Assembly (NCBI RefSeq): GCF_024158125.1
Contig: NZ_JAMZFT010000001.1
Location: forward strand, 1,364,001-1,428,000
DNA length: 64,000 bases
Direction of reading: 5' to 3'
Origin: Futiania mangrovi
Lineage (GTDB): Bacteria; Pseudomonadota; Alphaproteobacteria; Futianiales; Futianiaceae
Shown here: one piece after another, positions 56,324-64,000 of the stretch
How the letters are laid out: every line of letters begins with the position of its first letter
Position numbering within the stretch: position 1 is the stretch's first letter
The notes under the pieces: generated by a model
Databases searched by the model: none
Told to the model about the DNA's origin: nothing
The model's input: only the letters and a program-made list of their open reading frames with translations
Made by a program: the position numbers and the translations under genes

Positions 56324-57082
56324 ATGCGACACGATCCGCGCCTGAAGATGCTGCGCTTCTACCTGACCGCCCCGGGTCCGTGCCCCTATATCGACGGCCG
56401 GCAGGAGCGGAAGGTGTTCACGCCGCTCATGGGCGACCTCGCCCCGGATTTACACGACGCGCTCTCGAACCTGGGCTTCCGGCGCAGCCAGAACATCGCC
56501 TACCGGCCTGCGTGCGAGGGATGCGACGCCTGCGTTTCCGTCCGCATCGTGGCGGAGCGGCACAGGACCACGCGCTCCCAGCGGCGCGTGCTGAACCGGA
56601 ACGCCGGGCTCGTGCGTCACATCGCGCCGCCCTTTGCGACGGGGGAGCAGTTCGATCTTCTGCGCACCTATCTCGCGTGCCGCCACGCCGACGGCGGCAT
56701 GGCCGACATGGACCGGCACGATTTCGCGACCATGGTGGAGGACAGCGCGATCGACACGGTGGTGGTGGAGTACCGGACGCCGCCGGAAGAGGGCAGCCGC
56801 CTCATGGCCTTCTGCCTGACCGACCGCCTGTCGGACGGTCTCAGCATGGTCTACAGCGCCTTCCATCCGGAGATCGGGGACACAAGCCCCGGAACCTACA
56901 TGATCCTCGACCACATTGCACAGGCGCGCGAGGCGGGGTTTTCCTACGTCTATCTCGGCTACTGGGTGCGGGAGAGCCGAAAGATGGCCTACAAGGCGCG
57001 CTTCCACCCGCTGCAGGCGCTGGGCCCGCAGGGATGGGAACCGCTGAGCGAAGACGACGAGTTGCCAGTCCGCCTCGCCTGA
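56324..57082 (+). CDS. bpt: Aspartate/glutamate leucyltransferase (Bpt/Ate)
   Basis: 252 residues. Family signature CPYIDGRQERKVFTPL, zinc-like ACEGCDACVSVRI, and NAGLVRHIAPPF; catalytic core ends YLGYWVRESRKMAYKARF. Bacterial Bpt adds Leu (sometimes Arg) from tRNA to N-terminal Asp/Glu, marking proteins for ClpAP. Start gives MRHDPRLKMLRFYLT, 7 bases after the SLC13 stop. Confidence 0.93.
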   Translation: MRHDPRLKMLRFYLTAPGPCPYIDGRQERKVFTPLMGDLAPDLHDALSNLGFRRSQNIAYRPACEGCDACVSVRIVAERHRTTRSQRRVLNRNAGLVRHIAPPFATGEQFDLLRTYLACRHADGGMADMDRHDFATMVEDSAIDTVVVEYRTPPEEGSRLMAFCLTDRLSDGLSMVYSAFHPEIGDTSPGTYMILDHIAQAREAGFSYVYLGYWVRESRKMAYKARFHPLQALGPQGWEPLSEDDELPVRLA

Positions 57083-57089
57083 CGCCGCG

Positions 57090-57866
57090 TCAGGCCAGCC
57101 GCGCTTCGACCCGGCCCAGCGGGCCGAAGTCTCCCGCGACCGACATCCCCCGCGCCGCGGGCACGATCCCGACCGCGGACCCCGTGGTGACGAACTGTCC
57201 CGCATGCAGGCCGTGCCCGCGCGAGGACGCCTTGTTCGCCGCCCAGGTCAGCGCGTCGAGCGGATGGCCGAACACGTTCTTGCCGGTCCCCGTCGTCTTC
57301 GTCTCGCCGTTCACGATGGCCGCGATCTCCTGGCCCGTGTAGTCGACGTCCCGCCAGTCCTCAACCGGCGTTCCCGCCACGAAGCCGACATTCGTTCCGA
57401 AGTCCGAAATCATCTGGAAGACGTGCTGCGGCTTCTCCAGGTCCTGGCGCAGGCCGACGATCTCCAGCGCCGGGAAGACGTTGCGGATCGCCGCCTCGAC
57501 GTCTGCGCGGGTGTAGGGCTCGGCCCGCACCGGCAGATCCCTCGCCAGCGTGAAGGCATATTCGCATTCGAGGCCCAGGATCCGCTCCGGCACCTGCACG
57601 TTCGCGCCGTTTTTCACGCAGAAGGGCGCGAGCAGACGGGCGTAGAACGGCTCGGTCGCGCCAATCGCCTCCCAGGCGGCGGGCGCCGTGCCGCCGACCT
57701 TCCAGCCGACGATGCTGACGCTCGCGCGTGCGTCGCAGGCATCGCGGATGTCATAGGCCGTATCGAGGCTGCCCACGGTCTGCGGGTCGAGCGGCGGGAT
57801 CCTCCGGCCATGCGCCCGCGCGAGATAGAGCGCCTCTGCCGTGTCCTTGATGAAATCGCCGCTCAT
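57090..57866 (-). CDS. 2-Keto-4-pentenoate hydratase / FAH-family hydratase
   Basis: 258 residues, fumarylacetoacetate-hydrolase fold of the MhpD class. SGDFIKDTAEALYLARAHG start, VGWKVGGTAPAAWEAIG, metal-binding LGLECEYAFTLARDLP and PALEIVGLRQDLEK, and NGETKTTGTGKNVFGHPLDALTW. Members hydrate 2-oxopent-4-enoates from aromatic meta-cleavage; the substrate here is unknown. The stop is 7 bases from the bpt stop (convergent). Confidence 0.88.
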   Translation of the reverse strand: MSGDFIKDTAEALYLARAHGRRIPPLDPQTVGSLDTAYDIRDACDARASVSIVGWKVGGTAPAAWEAIGATEPFYARLLAPFCVKNGANVQVPERILGLECEYAFTLARDLPVRAEPYTRADVEAAIRNVFPALEIVGLRQDLEKPQHVFQMISDFGTNVGFVAGTPVEDWRDVDYTGQEIAAIVNGETKTTGTGKNVFGHPLDALTWAANKASSRGHGLHAGQFVTTGSAVGIVPAARGMSVAGDFGPLGRVEARLA

Positions 57867-57990
57867 GGCCTCAATGTCTCCCTGCCTGTTGTTCCGAGGT
57901 CTTGCGCCCGCTTCGTCCGGACCCGCCCGACCATGCCCGCCGAGCCGCGCGCGCGCAAGCGCGCCGCCCGGCGGAACACCTTTTCCCGGA

Positions 57991-60219
57991 TCAGCCGAAA
58001 CGGTTGTTGCGCGGGAAGCCCTTGGGCGGCATCCGCCCCGCGCTCGCCCGTGCGCCAATCCACTCCGCGAGGTCCTGCACGGTCCACGTCCGCCCGGAAC
58101 TGTCCTGCCACTGCAGCCCCGTCTCCGGGTCGAAGGTCGTGACGTCCGACAGCCCCCCGTCGCGGTATTTCTGCAGCCGCACGCCCTTGCCGCGCGCCAT
58201 CTCCGGCAGCTCGGAGACGGGGAAGCACAGAAGCTTCCGGTTCTCCCCCACCACGGCGATCATGGCACCCGTCACCGGCTTGCACAGCTTAGCCTCGGCG
58301 CCCTTGTCCACCGAAAGGATCTGCCTGCCCGCGCGCGTCTGCGCGACCACCTCGTCCTCCGGCACGATGAAGCCGCGCCCTTCTGTGCTCGCAACCAGCA
58401 GCTTGCGCCCGCCCGCATAGGGGATCAGATCCAGCACGTCATGGTCGTTCGGCAGATCGATGATCAGGCGGATCGGCTCGCCATGCCCGCGCCCGCCCGG
58501 CAGCTTGTCGCACCCGATGGTGTAGAAGCGCCCGCTCGTCGCGAACAGCAGCAGCTTGTCCGTCGTCTGCGCGTGGATGCGGAAACGTTCCTGGTCGCCA
58601 TCCTTGTATTTCACGTCCGCGTCGGGTGTCAGGTGGCCCTTCATGGCGCGAATCCAGCCCTTTTCGGACAGCAGGACGGTGATCGGCTCCTTCTCGATCA
58701 TCGCCTCCATCGGCACCTCGACGATGGCCGGCGGGTCGGCGAAATCGGTCTTGCGCGCGCCGTTCGGGGCCCCTTCGCCGAAGCGCTTGCGGATATCCGC
58801 CACCTGCTCGGCGATGCGCTTCCACTGCTTCTTTTCCGAATCGAGCAGCGACAGCAGTTCGGCGCGTTCTGCTGTCAGCGCGTCGTGCTCCTTGCGGATT
58901 TCCATCTCCTCCAGCTTGCGCAGCGAGCGCAGCCGCATGTTGAGGATCGCTTCCGCCTGCGTGTCGGTGAGCGAGAACGCCACCATCATCTCCGCCTTCG
59001 GGTCGTCCTCCTCCCGGATGATGCGGATCACCTCGTCGAGGTTCAGGTAGGCGATGATGAAGCCTTCGAGGATTTCCAGCCGACGCTCGATCTTGCCGAG
59101 GCGGAAGCTCGACCGCCGGATCAGCACCTCGCGCCGGTGGTCGAGGAAGGCGCGCAGCACCTCCTTCAACGTCATCACCCGCGGCACGCGCCCGCCGTCG
59201 AGCACGTTCATGTTGAGCGGCACGCGCGTCTCGAGGTCGGAGAGCTTGAACAGGCTCTCCATCAGCAGGTCGGGGTCGACCGTGCGTGCGCGCGGCTCCA
59301 GCACGATGCGGATGTCCTCCGCGCTCTCGTCGCGCACGTCGGCGAGGATTGGCAGCTTCTTCGCCTCGATCAGCCCCGCGATCTGCTCGATCAGCTTCGA
59401 CTTCTGCACCTGGTAGGGAATCTCGGTCACGACGATCTGGTAGGTGCCGCGCCCGGTCTCCTCCTTCTCCCAGCGCGCCCGCACGCGGAACCCGCCGCGG
59501 CCCGTCGCATAGGCCTCCAGGATGCTCTCGCGCGGTTCGACGATCACGCCGCCCGTGGGGAAGTCCGGCCCCGGCAGGCGCAGCATGATCTGGCTCTCGT
59601 CGGCGTCGGGGTGCTCGATCAGGTGGAGCAGAGCACCGCACACCTCCCCCGCATTGTGCGGCGGGATCGACGTCGCCATGCCGACCGCGATGCCCTGCGC
59701 GCCGTTGGCGAGCAGGTTGGGGAAACCCGCCGGCAGCACCTCCGGCTCCTCCTCCGACCCGTCGTAGGTCGGGCGGAAGTCGACCGTGTCCTCGTCGATG
59801 CCGTCGAGCATCGCCTCGGCGACCGCCGTCAGCCGCGCTTCGGTATAGCGCATGGCCGCCGCGTTATCGCCGTCGACGTTCCCGAAATTGCCCTGCCCGT
59901 CGACCAATGGATAGCGCGAGGAAAACTCCTGCGCGAGCCGCACCATCGCGTCGTAGACCGCCTGGTCACCGTGCGGGTGGAACTTGCCGATCACGTCGCC
60001 GACGACGCGCGCCGACTTCTTGTGCGGCCCGTTCGCGGCCAGCTTCAGCTCCCGCATCGCGTAGAGGATACGCCGGTGCACGGGCTTCAGCCCGTCGCGC
60101 ACGTCGGGCAGCGCGCGGTTCAGGATCGTGGAGAGCGCATAGGCCAGGTACTTCTCGCCAAGCACCTGCGCCAGCGCCGCGTCCCGGATTTCGCCGGGTT
60201 CGAGAATCGGTGTGCTCAT
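57991..60219 (-). CDS. parC: DNA topoisomerase IV subunit A
   Basis: 742 residues. Catalytic Tyr125 in [11 protein letters not shown], the GK-F-HPHGD quinolone pocket motif [19 protein letters not shown], and a short C-terminal domain with fewer beta-pinwheel repeats than GyrA, ending [20 protein letters not shown]; no GyrA box, so ParC and not GyrA. Decatenates chromosomes with ParE (outside the window). ATG overlaps the recO stop. Confidence 0.94.
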   Translation of the reverse strand: MSTPILEPGEIRDAALAQVLGEKYLAYALSTILNRALPDVRDGLKPVHRRILYAMRELKLAANGPHKKSARVVGDVIGKFHPHGDQAVYDAMVRLAQEFSSRYPLVDGQGNFGNVDGDNAAAMRYTEARLTAVAEAMLDGIDEDTVDFRPTYDGSEEEPEVLPAGFPNLLANGAQGIAVGMATSIPPHNAGEVCGALLHLIEHPDADESQIMLRLPGPDFPTGGVIVEPRESILEAYATGRGGFRVRARWEKEETGRGTYQIVVTEIPYQVQKSKLIEQIAGLIEAKKLPILADVRDESAEDIRIVLEPRARTVDPDLLMESLFKLSDLETRVPLNMNVLDGGRVPRVMTLKEVLRAFLDHRREVLIRRSSFRLGKIERRLEILEGFIIAYLNLDEVIRIIREEDDPKAEMMVAFSLTDTQAEAILNMRLRSLRKLEEMEIRKEHDALTAERAELLSLLDSEKKQWKRIAEQVADIRKRFGEGAPNGARKTDFADPPAIVEVPMEAMIEKEPITVLLSEKGWIRAMKGHLTPDADVKYKDGDQERFRIHAQTTDKLLLFATSGRFYTIGCDKLPGGRGHGEPIRLIIDLPNDHDVLDLIPYAGGRKLLVASTEGRGFIVPEDEVVAQTRAGRQILSVDKGAEAKLCKPVTGAMIAVVGENRKLLCFPVSELPEMARGKGVRLQKYRDGGLSDVTTFDPETGLQWQDSSGRTWTVQDLAEWIGARASAGRMPPKGFPRNNRFG

Positions 60220-60959
60220 GTCGGAACTTTACCGGCCTTCAGCATGTCGATGAAACGTCCGCGCGCATCGGGCAGCCGTTTGCCGTGCGGCTCCAGGATG
60301 CGCCGTTCGAGGAAATGCCCTGTGAGCAAGAGGCCCGCCGCCGCCTCTTCCCGGTCGCCCGGACCGCCCTGCGCACCCAGCAGGAATGCCGGCAGCGGCA
60401 GCAGGCGCGCGGCGTAGGGCGCGCCCGGCCCCCGTCCCACCGCGCGGCCCGTGCGCGGGCTCACATAGGCGAGGTCGTCCGTCTCCCCCGTCGCTGCGCA
60501 CCTGGCAAGGTCCAGGCCGTAGCCGAGCTCGCTCAGCAGCCCCAGCTCCCAGCGCGCGTAAAGCGCCGGCCAGATCTCCTCCTCGCCCAGCAGGTCCAAC
60601 AGCGCAACGAGCCCCTCGTACACCGCCGGATAGGGCACGCGCTCGGGGATTGCCGCCTGCGCCGTCGCCATCGCCATGACGAGGCCCGCAAGCTGCCGCG
60701 GCCGCGCCATCGCAGGTCCCGCGTAGGAGCGGAGCGCCTCCACCTCCAGCGTGCCGAGGTGGGTGTCGAGGCGCGCCCGCCAGCGTGCCCTGACCAGCGT
60801 TCCGGGCTCCAGCGTACCCCGCATCCGCCGGCCGCGCCCGCCGCGGACGAGCCCGCTCTGCCGCCCGTGCGCCGCGGTCATCAGGTCGGCGATCGCGCCT
60901 GTCTCGCCGAAGGGCTTGGCCCCCAGCACCAGCGCATCGTCGCTCCAGTCGACCGCCAT
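60216..60959 (-). CDS. recO: DNA repair protein RecO
   Basis: 247 residues. N-terminal OB-fold [23 protein letters not shown]-type opening and [39 protein letters not shown]-like motif (read as [16 protein letters not shown]) in the middle and [10 protein letters not shown]. Anneals SSB-coated DNA and loads RecA with RecF and RecR. Position between parC and era is conserved; start 16 bases after the era stop. Confidence 0.93.
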   Translation of the reverse strand: MAVDWSDDALVLGAKPFGETGAIADLMTAAHGRQSGLVRGGRGRRMRGTLEPGTLVRARWRARLDTHLGTLEVEALRSYAGPAMARPRQLAGLVMAMATAQAAIPERVPYPAVYEGLVALLDLLGEEEIWPALYARWELGLLSELGYGLDLARCAATGETDDLAYVSPRTGRAVGRGPGAPYAARLLPLPAFLLGAQGGPGDREEAAAGLLLTGHFLERRILEPHGKRLPDARGRFIDMLKAGKVPT

Positions 60960-60975
60960 GGCCGTCCCTTCAGGT

Positions 60976-61896
60976 TCAGGCGCCGCCCTTGTAGTCGAGG
61001 CCCCAGTCGCGGTAGCGCTCCGGGTCGTCCTCCCAGTTCTCGCGCACCTTGACGAACAGGAACAGGTGCACCGGCCGGTCCAGCACTTCCGAAATCTCGA
61101 TGCGGGCGCGCTTTCCGATGTCCTTGATCGTGGCCCCGCCCTTGCCGAGGAAGATGCCCTTGTGCCCATCCCGAGCGACATAGATCGTCTGCTCGATCCG
61201 TGCCGAGCCGTCGGGGCGCTCCTCGAACTTCTCCGTCTCCACCGTCGACTTGTATGGCAGTTCGTCGTGCAGCCGCTCGAAAATCTTCTCGCGCGTGATC
61301 TCCGCGGCGATCAGGCGTTCCGGCAGGTCCGTCAGGTGGTCTTCGGGGTAGAGATAGGGCCCCTCCGGCATCCGCCTTGCCACCTCGGCGATCAGGTCGC
61401 CGACACCGCTTCCCGTCTCCGCCGAGATCATGAACACCGCGTCGAAGAGGCCCGTGTCCGACAGCTTTTCCGCCAGCGGCAGCAGCACGTCGGGCTTCAC
61501 GAGGTCGACCTTGTTGAGCGCCAGGATCGCGCCCTCCCGGCCCGACGCCTTCAGCCCGTCTAGGATGCGCTGCACCTCCTCCGTCACGCCCTTCTGCGCA
61601 TCGACCAGCAGGACCACCGTGTCGGCGTCGTGCGCGCCCGACCAGGCCGCGTGCACCATCGCCCGGTCGAGGCGGCGCTTGGGCTGGAAGATGCCGGGCG
61701 TGTCCACGAACACGATCTGCGATGCCCCGTGCATCAGCACGCCACGCACCTGGATGCGCGTCGTCTGCACCTTGCGGCTGACGATGGAGATCTTCTGGCC
61801 CAGGATGCGGTTCAGCAACGTGGACTTGCCCGCGTTGGGCGCGCCGATCAGGGCGGCGAAGCCCGCGCGCGTCGTCTCTGCACTCGTTTCGGTCAT
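60976..61896 (-). CDS. era: GTPase Era
   Basis: 306 residues. G1 GAPNAGKST, G2 within VQTTRIQV, G3 DTPG (VFVDTPGIFQPKRRLDRAM), G4 NKVD, and the C-terminal KH domain with GRGGATIKDIG-type loop (here GKGGATIKDIGKRARIEI). It matures 16S rRNA and the 30S subunit. ATG overlaps the rnc stop (ATGA). Confidence 0.96.
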   Translation of the reverse strand: MTETSAETTRAGFAALIGAPNAGKSTLLNRILGQKISIVSRKVQTTRIQVRGVLMHGASQIVFVDTPGIFQPKRRLDRAMVHAAWSGAHDADTVVLLVDAQKGVTEEVQRILDGLKASGREGAILALNKVDLVKPDVLLPLAEKLSDTGLFDAVFMISAETGSGVGDLIAEVARRMPEGPYLYPEDHLTDLPERLIAAEITREKIFERLHDELPYKSTVETEKFEERPDGSARIEQTIYVARDGHKGIFLGKGGATIKDIGKRARIEISEVLDRPVHLFLFVKVRENWEDDPERYRDWGLDYKGGA

Positions 61897-62600
61897 GCGT
61901 CTCCGTTCGCCTCGATGGCTTCGAGCATCAGCTTGGCGGCCGCCTGTTCGCCTGCCCGGCGGGAGGGGCCGCTGGCCCTCGCCTCGGGGTATCCCCTGAC
62001 CCGGACCGCGACCGTGAAGACCGGCGCGTGGTCCGGGCCTTCGCGGCCGACCACCTCGTAATCCGGAAAGCCCAGCCCGCGCCCTTGCGTCCATTCCTGC
62101 AGTGCGTTCTTCGGGTCGCGCGGCGGCTTCGCCACGCCGTCAAGATAGTCGGCCCAAAGCCCCAGCACCATCGCGCGCGCCGCCTCGAATCCCGCGTCCA
62201 GCAGCACCGCCGCGATCAGCGCCTCGCATGCATCGCCGAGGATCGCGGGTTTCTCGCGCCCGCCCGTTTCCTTCTCGCCCGGCGAGAGCCGCAAGACCGG
62301 GCCGATTCCGACCGCCTTTGCCACCTCCGCGCAGGTCTCCTTGCGCACCAGCGCATTGAGGCGCGTCGCAAGCCCGCCCTCTTCCTCGCGCTCGAAGCGG
62401 TGAAACAGCGCCTCGGCGATGACGAGATTCAGCACCCGGTCGCCCAGGAACTCCAGCCGCTCGTTCGACCGCTCGCCCTCCCGGCTCGAATGGGTCAGCG
62501 CGCGCGTCAGCAGCATCCGGTCTGAAAAGCTGTGGCCGATGGCGCTCTCCAGCGCCTGCGTCTGCTCCGGCGAAAGGGGTGACGTCTTTCTCCGCTTCAT
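61893..62600 (-). CDS. rnc: Ribonuclease III
   Basis: 235 residues. Endonuclease signature NERLEFLGDRVLNLVIAEAL with catalytic acidic residues, GDACEALIAAVLLDAGFEAA with the second Glu/Asp set, and a C-terminal dsRNA-binding domain (KNALQEWTQGRG, ASGPSRRAGEQAAAKLML). Cuts double-stranded rRNA and mRNA structures. MKRRKTSPLSPEQ start overlaps the lepB stop (ATGA). Confidence 0.95.
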   Translation of the reverse strand: MKRRKTSPLSPEQTQALESAIGHSFSDRMLLTRALTHSSREGERSNERLEFLGDRVLNLVIAEALFHRFEREEEGGLATRLNALVRKETCAEVAKAVGIGPVLRLSPGEKETGGREKPAILGDACEALIAAVLLDAGFEAARAMVLGLWADYLDGVAKPPRDPKNALQEWTQGRGLGFPDYEVVGREGPDHAPVFTVAVRVRGYPEARASGPSRRAGEQAAAKLMLEAIEANGDA

Positions 62601-63394
62601 CCGACGCCGTCGAAGAAGCGCGAGAAGCGCAGGTTGAACGGCCACTTCCACACTTCCCAGAAGCGCGTCTCGCCGTCGAGCGAGAAGAAGATGATCTCCG
62701 CCCGCCCCACCAGGTTCTCGGCCGGGATGAAGCCCACCGCCGACAGGAAGCGGCTGTCCTGACTGTTGTCGCGATTGTCGCCCATCGCGAAATAGTGGCC
62801 CTCGGGCACCTCGTAGACCGGCGTGTTATCCGCCGGGCTCAAGCCCTCGTCGAGCGTCAGGTAGCTGCGGCCGTCGGGAAGCGTCTCCCGGAACATGGCG
62901 ATCTGGCGCTGCTCCCCGAAGCGGCCCTTGTCGGCAAAGCTGCCCGCCGGCTCCCTCATGACGGCCTTGCCATTGATGTGCAGCACGCCGCCGATCACCT
63001 GCAGCCGGTCGCCGGGCAGGCCGACGATGCGCTTGATGTAGTCCTTGCTCGTGTCGGTCGGCAGGCGGAACACCGCAACGTCCCCGCGCTCCGGCGCACT
63101 CTCGAAGATGCGGCCATCGAACAGCTCCGGCCCCCACGGCAGGGAGAAACGGCTGTAGCCATAGGCGTACTTCGACACGAACACGTAGTCGCCGACGAGC
63201 AGCGTCGGCAGCATCGAGCCGGACGGGATGTTGAACGGCTGGAACAGGAACACCCGGATCAGCATCGCGATCAGCAGGGCGTAAAAGACGGTCTTGACCA
63301 CCTCGCCGACGGAGTCGCCCGAGCGTGCCGGTTTGGCCGGCGCGCCATCCGGCGTCTCGACGCGGTCGTCCTTGTCCGTTTCGCCCTTGTCCAT
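62597..63394 (-). CDS. lepB: Signal peptidase I
   Basis: 265 residues. One membrane span (about 32-50), catalytic Ser60 in NIPSGSMLPTLLVGDY and Lys121 in DYIKRIVGLPGDR, and the Box D/E segments MGDNRDNSQDSRFLSAVGFI. It removes signal peptides from exported preproteins at the periplasmic face. lepB-rnc-era-recO-parC all overlap or lie close, so they are probably co-transcribed from acpS-pdxJ onward. Confidence 0.96.
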   Translation of the reverse strand: MDKGETDKDDRVETPDGAPAKPARSGDSVGEVVKTVFYALLIAMLIRVFLFQPFNIPSGSMLPTLLVGDYVFVSKYAYGYSRFSLPWGPELFDGRIFESAPERGDVAVFRLPTDTSKDYIKRIVGLPGDRLQVIGGVLHINGKAVMREPAGSFADKGRFGEQRQIAMFRETLPDGRSYLTLDEGLSPADNTPVYEVPEGHYFAMGDNRDNSQDSRFLSAVGFIPAENLVGRAEIIFFSLDGETRFWEVWKWPFNLRFSRFFDGVG

Positions 63395-63464
63395 CTGGTC
63401 GTTTCCCGGCTGTCTGTTCCGATCGGGGGATCGGGCCGCATAAGGCCGCTCGCCCCCCGCCCTG

Positions 63465-63878
63465 TCAACCCGCCGATGATGGCGCGGGTATGGCCATGAT
63501 GACGACCATGGCCTCAGCCAGCGGATACTCGTCCGTGATCGTGAGGTGGATGTCGGCCGCCATGCCGGCGGGTACCAGGCTGTCCAGCCTGACCTTTGCG
63601 CCGCCGGTCAACCGCATCGTCGGCCGCCCGCCCGGCAGGTTGACGACGCCCATGTCGCGCCAGAAGACCCCATGCCGCAGCCCCGTGCCGAGCGCCTTGG
63701 CGCACGCTTCCTTCGCCGCGAACCGCTTGGCATAGCTCGCGGCCCGCATCCGCCGCCGGTCCGATTTCGTCCGCTCCACGTCCGTGAAGACGCGCATCAG
63801 GAAGCGGTCGCCGAACCGGTCGATGGTCTGCTCGATCCGGCGGATATCGCAGAGGTCGTTGCCGATGCCCAGGATCAT
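63465..63878 (-). CDS. acpS: Holo-ACP synthase
   Basis: 137 residues. [16 protein letters not shown] opening with the metal Asp, and [19 protein letters not shown] with the catalytic Glu motif. Transfers 4'-phosphopantetheine to acyl carrier protein. ATG at 63878 chosen; a GTG at 63890 overlapping the pdxJ stop (GTGA) is an alternative. The lepB start lies 70 bases downstream. Confidence 0.94.
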   Translation of the reverse strand: MILGIGNDLCDIRRIEQTIDRFGDRFLMRVFTDVERTKSDRRRMRAASYAKRFAAKEACAKALGTGLRHGVFWRDMGVVNLPGGRPTMRLTGGAKVRLDSLVPAGMAADIHLTITDEYPLAEAMVVIMAIPAPSSAG

Positions 63879-63886
63879 CGCGCCGG

Positions 63887-64000
63887 TCACGCGATCCGTG
63901 CGCCGGCGGCGCCCGCGCGCGCCTCGTCCATCAGGGCACGCATCCGCTTGATCGCGCTGTCGAGACCGGAAAAGATCGCCTCGCCGATGAGAAAATGCCC
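63887..64000 (-). CDS. pdxJ: Pyridoxine 5'-phosphate synthase (3' end only)
   Basis: Only the last 37 residues are in the window. They read [20 protein letters not shown] then [17 protein letters not shown] and a TGA. The PdxJ C-terminal helix pattern (GHxLIGEAxFxGL) is unmistakable, and pdxJ-acpS-lepB order is conserved in alphaproteobacteria. It condenses an aminoacetone phosphate with deoxyxylulose phosphate to give pyridoxine phosphate. The start lies beyond the window. Confidence 0.88.
   Translation of the reverse strand, partial: GHFLIGEAIFSGLDSAIKRMRALMDEARAGAAGARIA

Overview
The window is about 64 kb of a high-GC alphaproteobacterial chromosome, and nearly all of it is core genome. 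Alphaproteobacterial markers include a C4-pathway 5-aminolevulinate synthase (hemA) with hemB, a CBP3-type ubiquinol-cytochrome c chaperone, a K+-independent membrane pyrophosphatase, a class I PHB synthase, an LdtR-like MarR regulator, and DUF2849 and DUF2842 proteins. I cannot decide between Hyphomicrobiales and Rhodobacterales from sequence alone. I saw no integrase, transposase, phage gene, CRISPR array or rRNA operon.

Layout. 1-3663 (+): the end of a molybdenum-hydroxylase maturation operon (CoxE-like VWA protein, XdhC split over two genes, a molybdopterin-binding/nucleotidyltransferase fusion, an IscU-like scaffold). 3670-7781 (-): assimilatory sulfur operon (siroheme methyltransferase, DUF2849, sulfite reductase, and an APS reductase fused in frame to DUF934) behind an AT-rich promoter. 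7954-13941 (-): tRNA-Glu, recJ, glpX, hom, an aminotransferase and a small lipoprotein. 14038-15873 (+): phaC, followed by a 191-bp tandem repeat in the only gene-free stretch over 300 bp. 16326-19004 (-): argC, rpsI, rplM, a thioesterase. 19091-21739 (+): enoyl-CoA hydratase, CoA-binding protein, metY. 21799-28622: ctaA, DUF2842, tRNA-Pro, then the conserved merR-ihfA-fabH-plsX-rpmF-DUF177-CBP3 block (-) and divergent bamE. 28778-40378 (-): hppA, an MFS carrier, thiL, nusB, the riboflavin genes (ribH, a RibBX variant, ribE, ribD), nrdR, glyA, hemA. 40655-47488: LdtR-like regulator, a valine-catabolism set (3-hydroxyisobutyrate dehydrogenase, 3-hydroxyisobutyryl-CoA hydrolase, acyl-CoA dehydrogenase), hemB and several small proteins. 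47607-57866: a membrane-anchored penicillin-acylase-type Ntn hydrolase, flavin reductase, motAB, RDD protein, FAD amine oxidase, SLC13 carrier, Bpt/Ate transferase, FAH-family hydratase. 57991-64000 (-): parC-recO-era-rnc-lepB-acpS-pdxJ, mostly with overlapping start/stop codons.

How the genes work together. Sulfate enters as APS, is reduced by the CysH-DUF934 and CysI proteins (the methyltransferase supplies siroheme), and sulfide can be fixed by MetY onto O-acetylhomoserine; hom provides the homoserine. The hemA, hemB, ctaA and CBP3 genes serve haem supply and cytochrome assembly. PlsX, FabH and AcpS serve phospholipid and fatty-acid synthesis.

I did not find a convincing undescribed system. 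The observations most worth a second look are the APS reductase-DUF934 fusion that keeps an intact internal ribosome-binding site and ATG, the 191-bp tandem repeat after phaC, a 49-residue membrane peptide with a Gly/Asp tail, and the dyads overlapping candidate promoters of the sulfur operon and hppA. Start sites, promoters and terminators were judged by eye.
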